In this document: positions 42,774 through 52,081 of the stretch, piece after piece
How positions within the stretch are numbered: position 1 is the stretch's first letter
How the letters are laid out: each line of letters starts with the position of its first letter
Assembly (NCBI RefSeq): GCF_007988945.1
Contig: NZ_BJVC01000004.1
Span: 186,001-250,000, forward strand
Reading direction: 5' to 3'
DNA: 64,000 nucleotides
Source: Swaminathania salitolerans
GTDB lineage: Bacteria; Pseudomonadota; Alphaproteobacteria; Acetobacterales; Acetobacteraceae
Notes under the pieces: generated by a model
Databases searched by the model: none
Told to the model about the DNA's origin: nothing
Seen by the model: the letters and a program-made list of their open reading frames with translations, nothing else
Translations under genes and position numbers: made by a program

Positions 42774-43460
42774 TCAGGGGCCGGGTGCGGGTTTCGCCGC
42801 TGCTTTCGGCGTCTCCTGGGTGCCTGCCTTTTCCGTCACCGAGACATCGCCGTTGATCGTCCTGTTCAGTACGGAGAACGACACGGCGTCCATGGTGGTC
42901 ACGTCCACCTGATCTCCGACCTTGAGGCTCGGGAGAAGGGCCTGCATCGCTTTCTTGCGGATCGTCACCGTGCGGGTGATGTCCGAAGGATCGATGAACG
43001 TCACCTTGTGGGCAGCAGGATCGACCGCGAGAATGCGGACGCGCTCACGCTGGAAGGAGACCATCGTGCCATGAGGATGACGGCGCGCGTAACCTCTGGC
43101 CGAGGAGACGGTCGATTCCGGCTGGGGCGATCCGGGCGTGGCGATATCGGCGGCCATGGTCTGGAAGAAACGCAGGCTGATCCGGTCGCCCGGTTCGAGG
43201 CGCGGCAGGTCGCGGGCGTCGCGTGGAATAGTGAGCGTGATCAGACCGCCTTTCCGGTCGCGAAGCAGGACCATGCGTGTCTGGGCATCGACGGTCTCCA
43301 CCGTGGCGGTGGTGGTCTGGTTGCCCGTGATGACGGCCTGCGCGAAAGCGGGAGAGGAAGGGATCGCACCGCCTGCAACCGCCAGGGAAAGGGCGGCCAG
43401 TGCGGGGCGCAGGAAGGGGCCGGTCCAGCGTCCGGCCTTGCGCTGTGTGCTCGAAACCAT
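42774..43460 (-). CDS. Secreted beta-rich hypothetical protein
   Basis: The 228-residue protein has a signal peptide (residues about 18-41, ending P-A-F-A). The mature part holds two similar beta modules: T-A-T-V-E-T-V-D-A-Q-T-R-M-V-L-L-R-D and V-R-I-L-A-V-D-P-A-A-H-K-V-T-F-I-D. Each is followed by a V-G/P-G-D-x-I/V segment (L-E-P-G-D-R-I and L-K-V-G-D-Q-V). This OB-like pattern resembles DUF5666-type periplasmic domains, but I cannot assign a family firmly. The C-terminus is Ala/Lys/Pro-rich. Confidence 0.7.
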   Translation of the reverse strand: MVSSTQRKAGRWTGPFLRPALAALSLAVAGGAIPSSPAFAQAVITGNQTTTATVETVDAQTRMVLLRDRKGGLITLTIPRDARDLPRLEPGDRISLRFFQTMAADIATPGSPQPESTVSSARGYARRHPHGTMVSFQRERVRILAVDPAAHKVTFIDPSDITRTVTIRKKAMQALLPSLKVGDQVDVTTMDAVSFSVLNRTINGDVSVTEKAGTQETPKAAAKPAPGP

Positions 43461-43622
43461 GGGAGCGTTCTCGTCCTTCTGGGATGGTTGTTCGATCGGA
43501 GGCAGGGAAATCCCTCTGCCCTGGGCGTCTCTGCGGCCCCGCCGACAGGCTGCCTCATGTCCGGCCTCATGAAAAGAGCCTCGCTGTACGGCCCCTCCCT
43601 GTGATCCTGCTTCCTGCGATAC

Positions 43623-43682
43623 CTCGCCCCCCCCCTTGTCTCGCCCCCCTGATCTCGCCCCCCTGCCGTGCCGTGCCGTGCC
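43623..43682. repeat. C-rich tandem units plus GTGCC triplication
   Basis: Units of the form CTCGCCCCCCTGAT / CTCGCCCCCCTGCC (14 bp) repeat after a longer C-run, then GTGCC occurs three times. The array lies in the 275-base gap before the second TonB-receptor gene; I see no gene in that gap. Confidence 0.8.
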
Positions 43683-43735
43683 CTGGCGGGCGCCCGGATC
43701 TCGACAGGAGAGTTGTTTCGGTTCAGGGATGAATT

Positions 43736-45955
43736 ATGAGACGTCTTATCCGGATGCGGGGCGTGCCGCACACGCTTTCAGTCCTTTTTCCGCTCGGTGG
43801 CTGCGTCTTTGCCTTGTCAGCCCCCCTGATGGCACAACCGCGTCCCGGTCCCGGGGCGATCGTCCCGGCCGGACAACCGGTGGCGCCCGGTCGGGGCGAG
43901 AGAAGGGCGGGTGTCGAGCGTCTGACGGTCCGGGCCTATCCGCAGGGGGGCGCCCATTATGCGGTGAAGGATGCAACACTCGGCCCTCTGGGAAGACGCG
44001 ACATTCTCGATACGCCGTTTTCCGTCATGACCGTCCCGCACGATGCGATCGTGAACCAGCAGGCGCGCAATGCGAACGATCTGATCGGGTATCTTCCGTC
44101 CGCGCAGCTCGAAATGCGTGGCGATCCCAATACCAGCCGCCCCCAGTCCAGGGGGTTCGAGGCGGATGTGATCGCCAATTCCCGCATCGATGGCCTGAAC
44201 ATGGTGATCACCACCCCTTATCCGGCCGAGATGTTCGACTCCCTCCAGGTGCTGAACGGTCTGTCCGGGGCTCTCTACGGCCCGCAGAACCCTGCCGGCA
44301 CGTTCGATTACAGGCTGCGTCGGCCGGATACGCACCGGCAGGAGCGTCTCGTGGTCGGTGTGGATTCCTCCGGGGCACCGCTCGAATCGCTCGATGCGAC
44401 CGGCAGGCAAGGAGGGCTGGGCTATCGGGTCACGATGCTCAACCAGTCCGGTCATACGGTCGTGCCGGGTGCCCGTCTGCGTCGCGCTTTGATTTCCGGC
44501 GCATTCGACATCGCCCTGACGCGCCGGACCACGCTCCAGATCGATGCGAGCCAGTACAGCTATGCCCAGAAGGGATATCCGGGCGCCTTCTCCTTCGGAC
44601 CGGGCCTCCATCTGCCCGGGCCGCCGGATCTGAGCGTACGCGGCTACGGGCAGCCTTATGCAGGATTTTCCATGTCGACCGATACCGTGCTCGCGAAGCT
44701 TGTGCATCGTTTCGACGAGTCATGGAGCCTGACACTGGGGGGACTCTATCAGAACGCGGCGCGCAACGTTTTTTCGGTCACCAACATCCTGACAGACGAT
44801 TCGGGAGATTATCGTGCCAGCATCGCGGCGGCCACGACGGCCGATGTGTTTCGCGTGTGGTCCGATCTCGCCTATCTGCGCGGCCGGATCCGCACGGGTC
44901 GGTTTCGTCATCGTCTCGTTCTCGGGAGCACCGGCTATACGCTCGATACGTTCAATCCCGTCTCGGGACAGAGTGCCGTGCTCGGCATGGCCCGGATCGG
45001 CGCACCGCGCGTTTTCGAAGGCACCCAGCCCTATCATTCCGGGCAATACCAGTCCGCGGCCTATGGAACGCATGCCCTGCTCGCGGGCGATACCGTCGCG
45101 CTCACGCGGCGCTGGTCTCTCATGGGGATGGTCGCCTGGAGCTGGATCGACACGACCAGTCGCGCCCGCACGGGCGAGATCACGGCCGATCACGCCTCCG
45201 GTCCGACCTTCACGCCGACGGTAAGTCTGCTCTATCGCCCGACCGCACAAGCGAGCCTTTACGCGACATGGGGGCAGGGCATTCAGGCGGGACCGGTCGC
45301 ACCGGCCTCAAGCCGGAACGCCAATGTCGTTCTCGGGCCGTTGCGCTCGGAGATGTACGAGATCGGAGCGAAATACCGTTTCGGATCGGGTCTGACGCTC
45401 GGCATCGCCGGTTTTCGCATGAGCAGGACATTCGCATTTACCGATCCCGTCACGTCCCTTTTCCGCGAGGCGGGCAAACAGCGCAATTACGGTGTGGAGC
45501 TGCAGGGAACAGGCGCGCTCCTGCCGGAACTGAGCGTTTTCGGCGGTCTCACCTGGCTCGATGCGCAGATCGGCGAGACGGGATCGGCTCTGACGGCGCA
45601 CAAGCAGGTCGTGGGCGTTGCGCCCCTGCAGGCCAGTGCGCTGATCGACTATCATCCGCGCTGGTTTCCGCATGGAGCGATGACTGCGCACCTGCATTAT
45701 GTGGGACGTCGTGCGGCCGATCTGCGCAATGCGAGCTTTGCCGATGGCTTCGTCACGCTCGATCTCGGGCTGCGCTACGGCGTTTCTCTCGGCACGTTTC
45801 CGGTCACATTGCGCTTCGGTGCGACCAATGTGACCGATGCGCGATACTGGGCTTCGGTTTACCCGTCTTCGGTCAATGGCAGTGTGTCCGCCTCGGGTTC
45901 AGCCGTGGCCGGGTTGCCCCGGAGCTATCACGCGACCGCCGAAATCGCGTTCTGA
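43736..45955 (+). CDS. TonB-dependent siderophore-type receptor
   Basis: The 739-residue outer-membrane receptor has a signal peptide ending P-L-M-A-Q and a plug domain with D-T-P-F-S-V-M-T-V-P (the siderophore-receptor hallmark). It also has N-D-L-I-G-Y-L-P-S-A-Q, R-P-Q-S-R-G-F-E-A-D-V, N-G-L-S-G-A-L-Y-G-P-Q-N-P-A-G-T-F-D-Y and a barrel ending A-E-I-A-F. The type is FpvA/FhuE/FhuA-like, so ferric-siderophore uptake is likely, with the ligand unknown. No siderophore-synthesis or ABC genes are adjacent. It is a single gene with AGGGA before the ATG; its last 28 bases overlap the convergent plsC. Confidence 0.93.
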   Translation: MRRLIRMRGVPHTLSVLFPLGGCVFALSAPLMAQPRPGPGAIVPAGQPVAPGRGERRAGVERLTVRAYPQGGAHYAVKDATLGPLGRRDILDTPFSVMTVPHDAIVNQQARNANDLIGYLPSAQLEMRGDPNTSRPQSRGFEADVIANSRIDGLNMVITTPYPAEMFDSLQVLNGLSGALYGPQNPAGTFDYRLRRPDTHRQERLVVGVDSSGAPLESLDATGRQGGLGYRVTMLNQSGHTVVPGARLRRALISGAFDIALTRRTTLQIDASQYSYAQKGYPGAFSFGPGLHLPGPPDLSVRGYGQPYAGFSMSTDTVLAKLVHRFDESWSLTLGGLYQNAARNVFSVTNILTDDSGDYRASIAAATTADVFRVWSDLAYLRGRIRTGRFRHRLVLGSTGYTLDTFNPVSGQSAVLGMARIGAPRVFEGTQPYHSGQYQSAAYGTHALLAGDTVALTRRWSLMGMVAWSWIDTTSRARTGEITADHASGPTFTPTVSLLYRPTAQASLYATWGQGIQAGPVAPASSRNANVVLGPLRSEMYEIGAKYRFGSGLTLGIAGFRMSRTFAFTDPVTSLFREAGKQRNYGVELQGTGALLPELSVFGGLTWLDAQIGETGSALTAHKQVVGVAPLQASALIDYHPRWFPHGAMTAHLHYVGRRAADLRNASFADGFVTLDLGLRYGVSLGTFPVTLRFGATNVTDARYWASVYPSSVNGSVSASGSAVAGLPRSYHATAEIAF

Positions 45956-47139
45956 CCGGAGTCTTCGGGGGGCGCCCCGGAGGCCGTCCCGTGTTCGACC
46001 CCATGATCAGCCCCGTGAGCTGCCCCGTGAGCGGCTCGGGGGAGCGCGCCGGCTTCCTCGCGTCGTGTCCGGGTTTTCGGCGCTGCGCGCGCGCCGGATC
46101 GGGGGGATGCAGCCCCTTCATGCCCCTGCCAGCCATCCACCCGGTCGCTGTTCTGCCTCAGGGCAGCGGCGCCGGTAGCGACGGCGCGCCAGGCGGCATT
46201 GGCCAGCGCCTTGCGACTGGGGAAATCTTCCGGGGCGAGGGGGGGATGAAGCAGGATGGTCGCGCGCTTGTTGCGCTGCTTGAGGAACTGCCAGACATGC
46301 GGCCCGAGATCCATATCGCCATACCAGGCAAAGACCGGGCGACGCGCACGCGTGACGGGCAGGCCCTCGAGGCGGTCATAGACGAGCGAGATCGGCTGGA
46401 TGAGCGGGGTCAGACCGGGCGGATAGCGCGGCATATCCTCTTCGGGCAGAGGTCTGTTTTTCGGCAGGCGAGGGAGCTTGGCAATGGCGAAGAAGGTCGA
46501 CATGAACGGCAGAACCCGCGACCCGTCGGAAGACGTGCCCTCGGGGAAGAGGATGAGATTATCCCCTTCGGCCAGACGGGTGATCATTTCGTCGCGTTCG
46601 CGCCCCGTCGTGCTCTTGTTGCGACTGACGAAAATGGTGCGCCCGATTTTCGAGACCAGCCCCATGATGGGCCAGCGCTCGATATCCCCCTTGGCGACGA
46701 ACACGGAATAGATCTTGGTACCGAGAACCGGAATATCCAGCCAGGACGTATGGTTGGCGATATAGATGACCGGTCTTTCTCCGCGCGCACGGCCCTTCTT
46801 CCCACCGACCGTCCCGGCGGCCTTGCCCAGAACCCGGATGTCGAGCGACAGCAGCCGACACAGAACGCCCCAGATCACGCGTGTCCAGCGGATCTTGAGA
46901 ACGCCCGGGATGGGAAGGAGGAGCGCCTCGAAACCGACGGAGAGAGGAACCCAGACCGTCACGCCGATCAGTCTGAGGGAAGCCATGCCCGCCTCGGCCA
47001 GCCGTCCCGCTGCACCCCGACGGATGCGCCTGTCTTCCTCCTCGAGAAGGAGGGGGCGCCCTGTCTCCGCCTTCGGGGAGAGGGAGTGTCGTCGTGAGAG
47101 CAGTCCGGTGATCCGGTTGCGGAGGGAAGCGGCACGCAT
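45928..47139 (-). CDS. plsC: 1-acyl-sn-glycerol-3-phosphate acyltransferase (PlsC/PlsB-like)
   Basis: The enzyme acylates lysophosphatidic acid at sn-2 in membrane phospholipid synthesis. The acyltransferase block I N-H-T-S-W-L-D and block III L-F-P-E-G-T-S-S are clear, along with F-V-A-K-G-D-I-E-R-W-P (block II region). The protein has 403 residues from ATG 47139, longer than typical PlsC (about 240-300). The extra length is a basic N-terminal region, where ATG 46986 (M-A-S-L-R-L-I-G-V) could be an alternative start, and a low-complexity C-terminal tail with four A-A-H-G-type repeats. A parS-like palindrome lies about 95 bases upstream. Confidence 0.9.
   Translation of the reverse strand: MRAASLRNRITGLLSRRHSLSPKAETGRPLLLEEEDRRIRRGAAGRLAEAGMASLRLIGVTVWVPLSVGFEALLLPIPGVLKIRWTRVIWGVLCRLLSLDIRVLGKAAGTVGGKKGRARGERPVIYIANHTSWLDIPVLGTKIYSVFVAKGDIERWPIMGLVSKIGRTIFVSRNKSTTGRERDEMITRLAEGDNLILFPEGTSSDGSRVLPFMSTFFAIAKLPRLPKNRPLPEEDMPRYPPGLTPLIQPISLVYDRLEGLPVTRARRPVFAWYGDMDLGPHVWQFLKQRNKRATILLHPPLAPEDFPSRKALANAAWRAVATGAAALRQNSDRVDGWQGHEGAASPRSGARAAPKTRTRREEAGALPRAAHGAAHGADHGVEHGTASGAPPEDSGQNAISAVA
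45988..46035 (-). repeat. 12-bp tandem units coding AAHG repeats in the plsC tail
   Basis: Four 12-bp units (coding strand GCCGCTCACGGG type) encode A-A-H-G, A-A-H-G, A-D-H-G and V-E-H-G at the C-terminus of PlsC, outside the catalytic domain. Confidence 0.85.
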
Positions 47140-47232
47140 AGGCGATCAATACTGTCATGTGCGGAATGAGACAATCGTCATGACGAATATACGCAAGGAC
47201 GCACATATCCGTCCCCGGGGTGAGGGTCGCAT

Positions 47233-47248
47233 TGTTCCACGTGGAACA
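47233..47248. other. parS-like ParB-binding site, TGTTCCACGTGGAACA
   Basis: This is a perfect 16-bp palindrome differing from the bacterial parS consensus TGTTTCACGTGAAACA at one symmetrical pair. It is identical to the site at 54948 and lies in the intergenic region upstream of plsC, about 10.5 kb from parA. Confidence 0.85.
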
Positions 47249-47393
47249 CGGCATCCGGGCCGGGCGATCGGGGGCGTACGCAGGAGCGGGACGGATAACG
47301 CATTCTTCACGTCGGATTCGTGCATTCGGGATGAGGCGCCGTGCGTAATAGAAAGAACGAGCGCGATTGCGCCCGCAAGAAAAGGAGACAGAC

Positions 47394-47963
47394 ATGTCGG
47401 ACCGGAACGGTTTTCCCAACCTTTCATCAATGCCCTCAGGGCTCAAGCCGAACTGGTTTATCGGAATCGGCGCCGTGCTTGTTCTGCTCGGTATCTTCGC
47501 GTTCTTCGATGCGGTTCTTACGACACTGGCTAGTGTGGTCTTCATAGGCTTTTTGCTGATCATGACCGGCATCGCCTATTTTGCGCAGGCCTTTGCCCAT
47601 CGCTCCGTGCCCGGTGCCCGGTTCTGGATCATGGCACTCATGGGCTTCTGTTACGTCCTTGGCGGGTTTCTTCTCATTCAGGAGCCTGCAACGGGGTCCT
47701 TGTTCCTCACGGCCTTTCTGGCAGGCAGTCTCATCGCCTCTGGCATCATGCGCGCGCTATGGGCGTTCGGTCAGCGGGATACGCCGAACTGGTGGACCCT
47801 GGTGCTCAGCGCCGTCGTGGCGCTGCTTACAGGAATCTTCATCTTCGTGACACTGCCATGGTCCGGATTGTGGCTTATCGGAACGTTCATCGCGATCGAA
47901 CTGATCTTCGGCGGTATGTCTGTCTTCTCCTTCGGACTTGCGCTGAAGAACAAGGGAAAATGA
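47394..47963 (+). CDS. HdeD-family (DUF308) membrane protein
   Basis: From ATG 47394 (AAGGAG upstream) the 189-residue protein contains six hydrophobic helices in three hairpins (for example I-G-I-G-A-V-L-V-L-L-G-I-F-A-F-F and L-A-S-V-V-F-I-G-F-L-L-I-M-T-G-I), with D-A-V-L-T between. This is the DUF308/HdeD layout. In E. coli HdeD is an inner-membrane protein that helps resist acid at high cell density, which would suit an acid-producing host. Function here is inferred from family only. It is monocistronic. Confidence 0.9.
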   Translation: MSDRNGFPNLSSMPSGLKPNWFIGIGAVLVLLGIFAFFDAVLTTLASVVFIGFLLIMTGIAYFAQAFAHRSVPGARFWIMALMGFCYVLGGFLLIQEPATGSLFLTAFLAGSLIASGIMRALWAFGQRDTPNWWTLVLSAVVALLTGIFIFVTLPWSGLWLIGTFIAIELIFGGMSVFSFGLALKNKGK

Positions 47964-47993
47964 GCCGAACGATCCCGGCTGGCCGGTTTCCCC

Positions 47994-48030
47994 GGATACA
48001 CCCTCGATCGAGGGGGTATCCGACCGGTTT
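47994..48030 (+). terminator. Possible terminator after the HdeD gene
   Basis: GGATAC and GTATCC arms with inner CCCTC/GAGGG pairing form a good hairpin (47994-48021), followed by gaccggtttt. The T-run is short and displaced, so its function is uncertain. The site lies between convergent HdeD and trpA genes. Confidence 0.5.
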
Positions 48031-48112
48031 TGCGGCCGCAAGCGCGTCCTTTATGTGTCGGGCCCGGGACTGCGCCTGAAGCCGGGGCGCGGGGAAGAAG
48101 CGAATGCCGGGC

Positions 48113-48928
48113 TCAGCCCGCGCGCACGGCGCTGGCAAATGCCGAGAGCTGGGCAAGGACTGCAGGCAGGGTCGCTTCGGTCGCCCTGTCCTCCACCAGC
48201 GTGTCCGAAAGGGTCGCGATCAGGGCCGAAGCGACCACGGCTGCATCGCCCACGCGCGCCGCGGCTGCGGCCTGCTCGGGTGTGCGAATGCCGAAGCCGA
48301 TCGCGACAGGAAGCGCGCTGACGGCGCGAATGCGCGGCAAGGCGCGGCCGAGTTCCTCGGTGCTTGCCGTGCGCGTGCCGGTGATGCCGGTGATGCTCAC
48401 ATAATAGATGAAGCCGGAGGCGCCTTGCAGAACGTAGGGCAGGCGTGCGTCGGGCGCATTGGGCGCGACCAGACGGATGATGTCCAGCCCGTTCGCGGTC
48501 GCATCCGGTTCGAGGAGATCCGCCTCCTCCTTGGGGAGATCGACGATGATCAGCCCATCCACCCCCGAAGCCGCGGCATCCTTGCAGAACTGCGCCGGCC
48601 CGTAGCTGTCGATCGGGTTGAGATAACCCATGAGAATGACCGGCGTTTCCCGATCCTTCTCGCGAAACCGGCGCACCATGCCGAGAACGCCGCAAAGGGT
48701 CGCCCCGGCTTTCAGGCCGCGTCGTGCCGCGGCCTGGATGGTGGGGCCGTCTGCCGAGGGATCGGAAAAGGGAACGCCGATCTCGATCAGATCCGCTCCC
48801 GCACCCGGCATGGAATCGAGCAGACGCTGCGACGTTTCCAGGTCAGGATCATAAGCCTGGAGATAGGGGATGAGTGCGCCGCGTCCCTCGGCTTTAAGCG
48901 CATCGAAACGGGCCTTGATACGACTCAC
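48113..48928 (-). CDS. trpA: Tryptophan synthase alpha subunit
   Basis: TrpA cleaves indole-3-glycerol phosphate to indole and glyceraldehyde-3-phosphate, passing indole to TrpB through a tunnel. The GTG at 48928 overlaps the trpB stop (GTGA), giving 271 residues. Signature segments include the catalytic Glu in [19 protein letters not shown] and Asp in [12 protein letters not shown], plus G-F-G-I-R-T-P-E-Q near the C-terminus. It is the second gene of a trpBA operon; trpF is not present in the window. Confidence 0.97.
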   Translation of the reverse strand: MSRIKARFDALKAEGRGALIPYLQAYDPDLETSQRLLDSMPGAGADLIEIGVPFSDPSADGPTIQAAARRGLKAGATLCGVLGMVRRFREKDRETPVILMGYLNPIDSYGPAQFCKDAAASGVDGLIIVDLPKEEADLLEPDATANGLDIIRLVAPNAPDARLPYVLQGASGFIYYVSITGITGTRTASTEELGRALPRIRAVSALPVAIGFGIRTPEQAAAAARVGDAAVVASALIATLSDTLVEDRATEATLPAVLAQLSAFASAVRAG

Positions 48929-50151
48929 AGGGCAACTCCCAGACGATCGGCAACGGTGAAGATATCCTTGTCTCCCCGGCCCGAGAGATTGAGAATGACA
49001 ATCTGGTCCGGTGTCATTCCCGGTGCGATCTTCATGACATGAGCGAGGCCGTGGGCGCATTCGAGCGCCGGGATGATGCCTTCGGTGCGTGTCAGAAGCT
49101 GGAATGCCTCGAGCGCTTCCGTATCGGTGACACCGACATACTCGGCGCGTCCGATATCGTTGAGCCAGGAATGCTCGGGGCCGATCCCGGGATAGTCGAG
49201 CCCTGCGCTGATCGAATGGGCCTCGGCAATCTGTCCGTCTCCGTCCTGCAGGAGATAGGTCCGGTTGCCATGCAGGACGCCGGAGCGACCGCGCGAGATC
49301 GAGGCTGCCGTAAAGCCGGAATCCAGCCCGTGTCCGGCCGCCTCGACACCGATCAGCCTGACGGTCGGATCGTCGAGAAAGGGATGGAACAGCCCCATGG
49401 CGTTCGACCCGCCGCCGATCGCCGCGACCAGAACGTCGGGGAGGCGCCCTTCTGCCTGCATGATCTGCTCGCGCGTCTCTATGCCGATGACCGACTGGAA
49501 GTCGCGCACCATCTCGGGATAGGGATGAGGCCCTGCGACCGTACCGACGAGAAAATAGGTATCGTGCACATTCGCGACCCAGTCGCGCATGGCCTCGTTC
49601 ATGGCATCCTTGAGCGTGCCCGAGCCTGCGGTGACGGGTCTGACCTCAGCGCCCAGAAGATGCATGCGAAACACGTTGGGCTTCTGCCGCTCGACATCCA
49701 CGGCACCCATGTAGATGGTGCATTTCAGGCCGAACAAAGCGCAGACCGTGGCTGTCGCGACCCCGTGCTGTCCTGCACCGGTCTCGGCCACGATGCGCGT
49801 CTTGCCCATGCGTCTGGCAAGCAGGATCTGGCCCATCACGTTGTTGAGCTTGTGCGATCCGGTGTGATTGAGTTCCTCGCGTTTGAGGTAGATGCGCGCC
49901 CCCCCGAGCGTTTCGCTCAGACGTCTCGCATGCCAGAGCGGGCTGGGTCGGCCCACATAATCGCGGAAGTAATAGTCCAGTTCCTCCCTGAATGCGGGAT
50001 CCGCTTTCGCAGCCTGATAGGCTGCTGTCAGGTCCTGAACCAGCGGCATAAGGGTTTCCGCGACGAACTGGCCGCCGAACGTGCCGAAACGGCCGCGTTC
50101 GTCCGGGCCGCTGCGCAGGCTGTTGGGGCGGGAAGGGGCTTCGGAACTCAT
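48925..50151 (-). CDS. trpB: Tryptophan synthase beta subunit
   Basis: TrpB is the PLP enzyme that joins indole and serine to tryptophan. From ATG 50151 (AGGA eight bases upstream) it has 408 residues, the normal length. It shows [10 protein letters not shown] near the start, the PLP lysine in [22 protein letters not shown] and the phosphate loop G-G-G-S-N-A-M-G. The gene overlaps trpA by four bases and diverges from corA. I saw no leader peptide with tryptophan codons. Confidence 0.98.
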   Translation of the reverse strand: MSSEAPSRPNSLRSGPDERGRFGTFGGQFVAETLMPLVQDLTAAYQAAKADPAFREELDYYFRDYVGRPSPLWHARRLSETLGGARIYLKREELNHTGSHKLNNVMGQILLARRMGKTRIVAETGAGQHGVATATVCALFGLKCTIYMGAVDVERQKPNVFRMHLLGAEVRPVTAGSGTLKDAMNEAMRDWVANVHDTYFLVGTVAGPHPYPEMVRDFQSVIGIETREQIMQAEGRLPDVLVAAIGGGSNAMGLFHPFLDDPTVRLIGVEAAGHGLDSGFTAASISRGRSGVLHGNRTYLLQDGDGQIAEAHSISAGLDYPGIGPEHSWLNDIGRAEYVGVTDTEALEAFQLLTRTEGIIPALECAHGLAHVMKIAPGMTPDQIVILNLSGRGDKDIFTVADRLGVAL

Positions 50152-50291
50152 CTTGATCGTCCTGTCAGGGGCAAGTATCGACACGGCAAGCAGGTTCCTG
50201 CGATACCAGAGGGCCGACATGACGTCTATTCCTCTCCCCCGTCCCCATTCCCGGAGGAGAGGGTAAAGATCTGAAAAAAGGATGGGAGTCG

Positions 50292-51278
50292 ATGTTTCTT
50301 GCCCACCCGGTAGGGCGACCGGTGTACGAGGTTCTCGCAGCCGAGGATGCGAAAGCGGTCTCCTGGCTCGATCTGGTCGATCCGACCGAAGAGGAAATCA
50401 GGCTGGCGGAAGCCGTAACGGGGCTCGTTCTGCCCCGGCGCGACGCGCTGGAGGAGATCGAGAGCTCGTCGAGACATTACCGGCGGGGGGATGTGATCTA
50501 TCTCTCGACCCCGCTGGTGCGCATGATCGACGGAAGTCTGACGACCTATCCGGTCGGTATCGTGATCGCGCCGAACTGGCTCATCACCCTGCGTTATGCC
50601 GCCTATACGGCCATCGAAAGCATGAGCCGCGATCTGGCGGCCAATGACGAGGATTTCGCGCTTTCGGACGTTCAGGAGCTGACGATCCATCTCCTCGAGA
50701 CGATGGTGAACCGTCTTGCCGATATTCTCGAAAATGCCGGACACACCCTCGATTCGATCTCGCGCGAGGTCTTTGCGCCCAGAGGCTCGCGGGAGCGCGG
50801 GCGCACAGCCAATTTGCTGAGACGTATCCTGCGGCGACTGGGCGAAAGCGGGGATCTGGCCTCCTCCATTCGCGAGAGCCTCCTCGGGGTGGACCGGATC
50901 GGGATCTATCTCGGCGATGCGTGCTATTTCGAATCCCGTGACGCCCTGCAGACGCGTCTGCGTATTCTGGGGCGCGATGTGGCATCCCTCAACGATTTCG
51001 TCGCGCAGATGACGGTGAAGGTACAGTTCCTGCTCGATGCGACGCTCGGTTTTATCAGCATCGACCAGAATGACGGGATGAAACTCCTGACCGTTGTCAG
51101 TTTCGTCGGCATTACGCCGACCCTGATTGCCGGGGTCTACGGCATGAATTTCCGAAACATGCCGGAACTCGGATGGCGATACGGCTATTATTATGGACTT
51201 GCCCTGATGGGTGCCTCGGTGCTGCTACCCCTTCTCGTTTTCTGGCGCCGCGGCTGGTTTGGAGACCGTTCGACGTGA
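50292..51278 (+). CDS. corA: CorA magnesium/cobalt channel
   Basis: CorA is the pentameric inner-membrane Mg2+ channel. The 328-residue protein has an N-terminal cytosolic domain, a long helix and two C-terminal membrane helices. The first ends in the signature Y-G-M-N-F and is followed by the conserved loop [10 protein letters not shown]. The match to CorA is much closer than that of the protein at 15591. The C-terminus is basic. A secreted-protein gene follows with a four-base overlap. Confidence 0.94.
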   Translation: MFLAHPVGRPVYEVLAAEDAKAVSWLDLVDPTEEEIRLAEAVTGLVLPRRDALEEIESSSRHYRRGDVIYLSTPLVRMIDGSLTTYPVGIVIAPNWLITLRYAAYTAIESMSRDLAANDEDFALSDVQELTIHLLETMVNRLADILENAGHTLDSISREVFAPRGSRERGRTANLLRRILRRLGESGDLASSIRESLLGVDRIGIYLGDACYFESRDALQTRLRILGRDVASLNDFVAQMTVKVQFLLDATLGFISIDQNDGMKLLTVVSFVGITPTLIAGVYGMNFRNMPELGWRYGYYYGLALMGASVLLPLLVFWRRGWFGDRST

Positions 51279-51856
51279 CCCGGCATATCGGCTTGACCTG
51301 TCTTGCTTCCCTCGCGCTGGCGGCGCTCACCGTTGCGCCGGTTCCTGCTTGCGCTTCTTCCGCAGCCCCGGGGCCGGGTGAGGCACATGCCCCGATTGCA
51401 GGAAACCCTTCCGCCTCGTCCCCGCAGCAGATCGTCGACCGGCTCGTGAAGGAGCCGCTCCGCTTCGAGGGAAGCAGCGTTTTTCCCGTGACGCTGGGGC
51501 AGGAAAACGGCTATCGCGGCGAACAGCCCTCCCGCGTGCTCGTCGGATATCATCTCGAGGGTGCGCGTATCGAAGGCGAGTTCGTGGCGCTCGACCGCGA
51601 TAACAGACCCATCGGCGCGACCACGCTGAGCGGCAGGCTGATCGAGAAGGGAAGCGAACGCAGCATCACCGTGCCGTGCAGGATCGATGTCGCCCTTCCG
51701 CATCCGCTTCATCTCGCCGGCGCCTGCGGAGCGAAGAGCCTGTCCGGTCACTACGCGCAACCGATGCCCTCTTTTCCGCTCATGTTCATTCTGCCGGGTC
51801 TGAACGGCCGTACGGAGACGGCGGGAGATTACTGGCTCCTTCCCTGGCGGGGGTGA
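51275..51856 (+). CDS. Secreted hypothetical protein coupled to corA
   Basis: A GTG at 51275 overlaps the corA TGA. The 193-residue product has a signal peptide ([18 protein letters not shown], cleaved after A-C-A). The mature chain is beta-rich, with two cysteines near the end (V-P-C-R-I-D and G-A-C-G-A-K) that could pair. I do not recognise the family. Close coupling suggests shared expression with the Mg2+ channel. Confidence 0.75.
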   Translation: MTRHIGLTCLASLALAALTVAPVPACASSAAPGPGEAHAPIAGNPSASSPQQIVDRLVKEPLRFEGSSVFPVTLGQENGYRGEQPSRVLVGYHLEGARIEGEFVALDRDNRPIGATTLSGRLIEKGSERSITVPCRIDVALPHPLHLAGACGAKSLSGHYAQPMPSFPLMFILPGLNGRTETAGDYWLLPWRG

Positions 51857-52081
51857 TCCCTGCCGCTTGACAGGATGAGCGAGGGATCGCTAGAGTTCCC
51901 TCCAAAAGCTGCCGACATCCCTGTTCGGCGGCCTTTCCTCAAAGACTTTCCTGTCTTCGCTCATCGTCGGGTCCGAACGAGACCGCTATCGACCGAGCGT
52001 ACCCCTGCGACCGATCAGTTGTCACGGGGTCCTTGTGGCCACCGGACCAAGTGATATTACAGCCCATCTAAGGCGCTCTTC

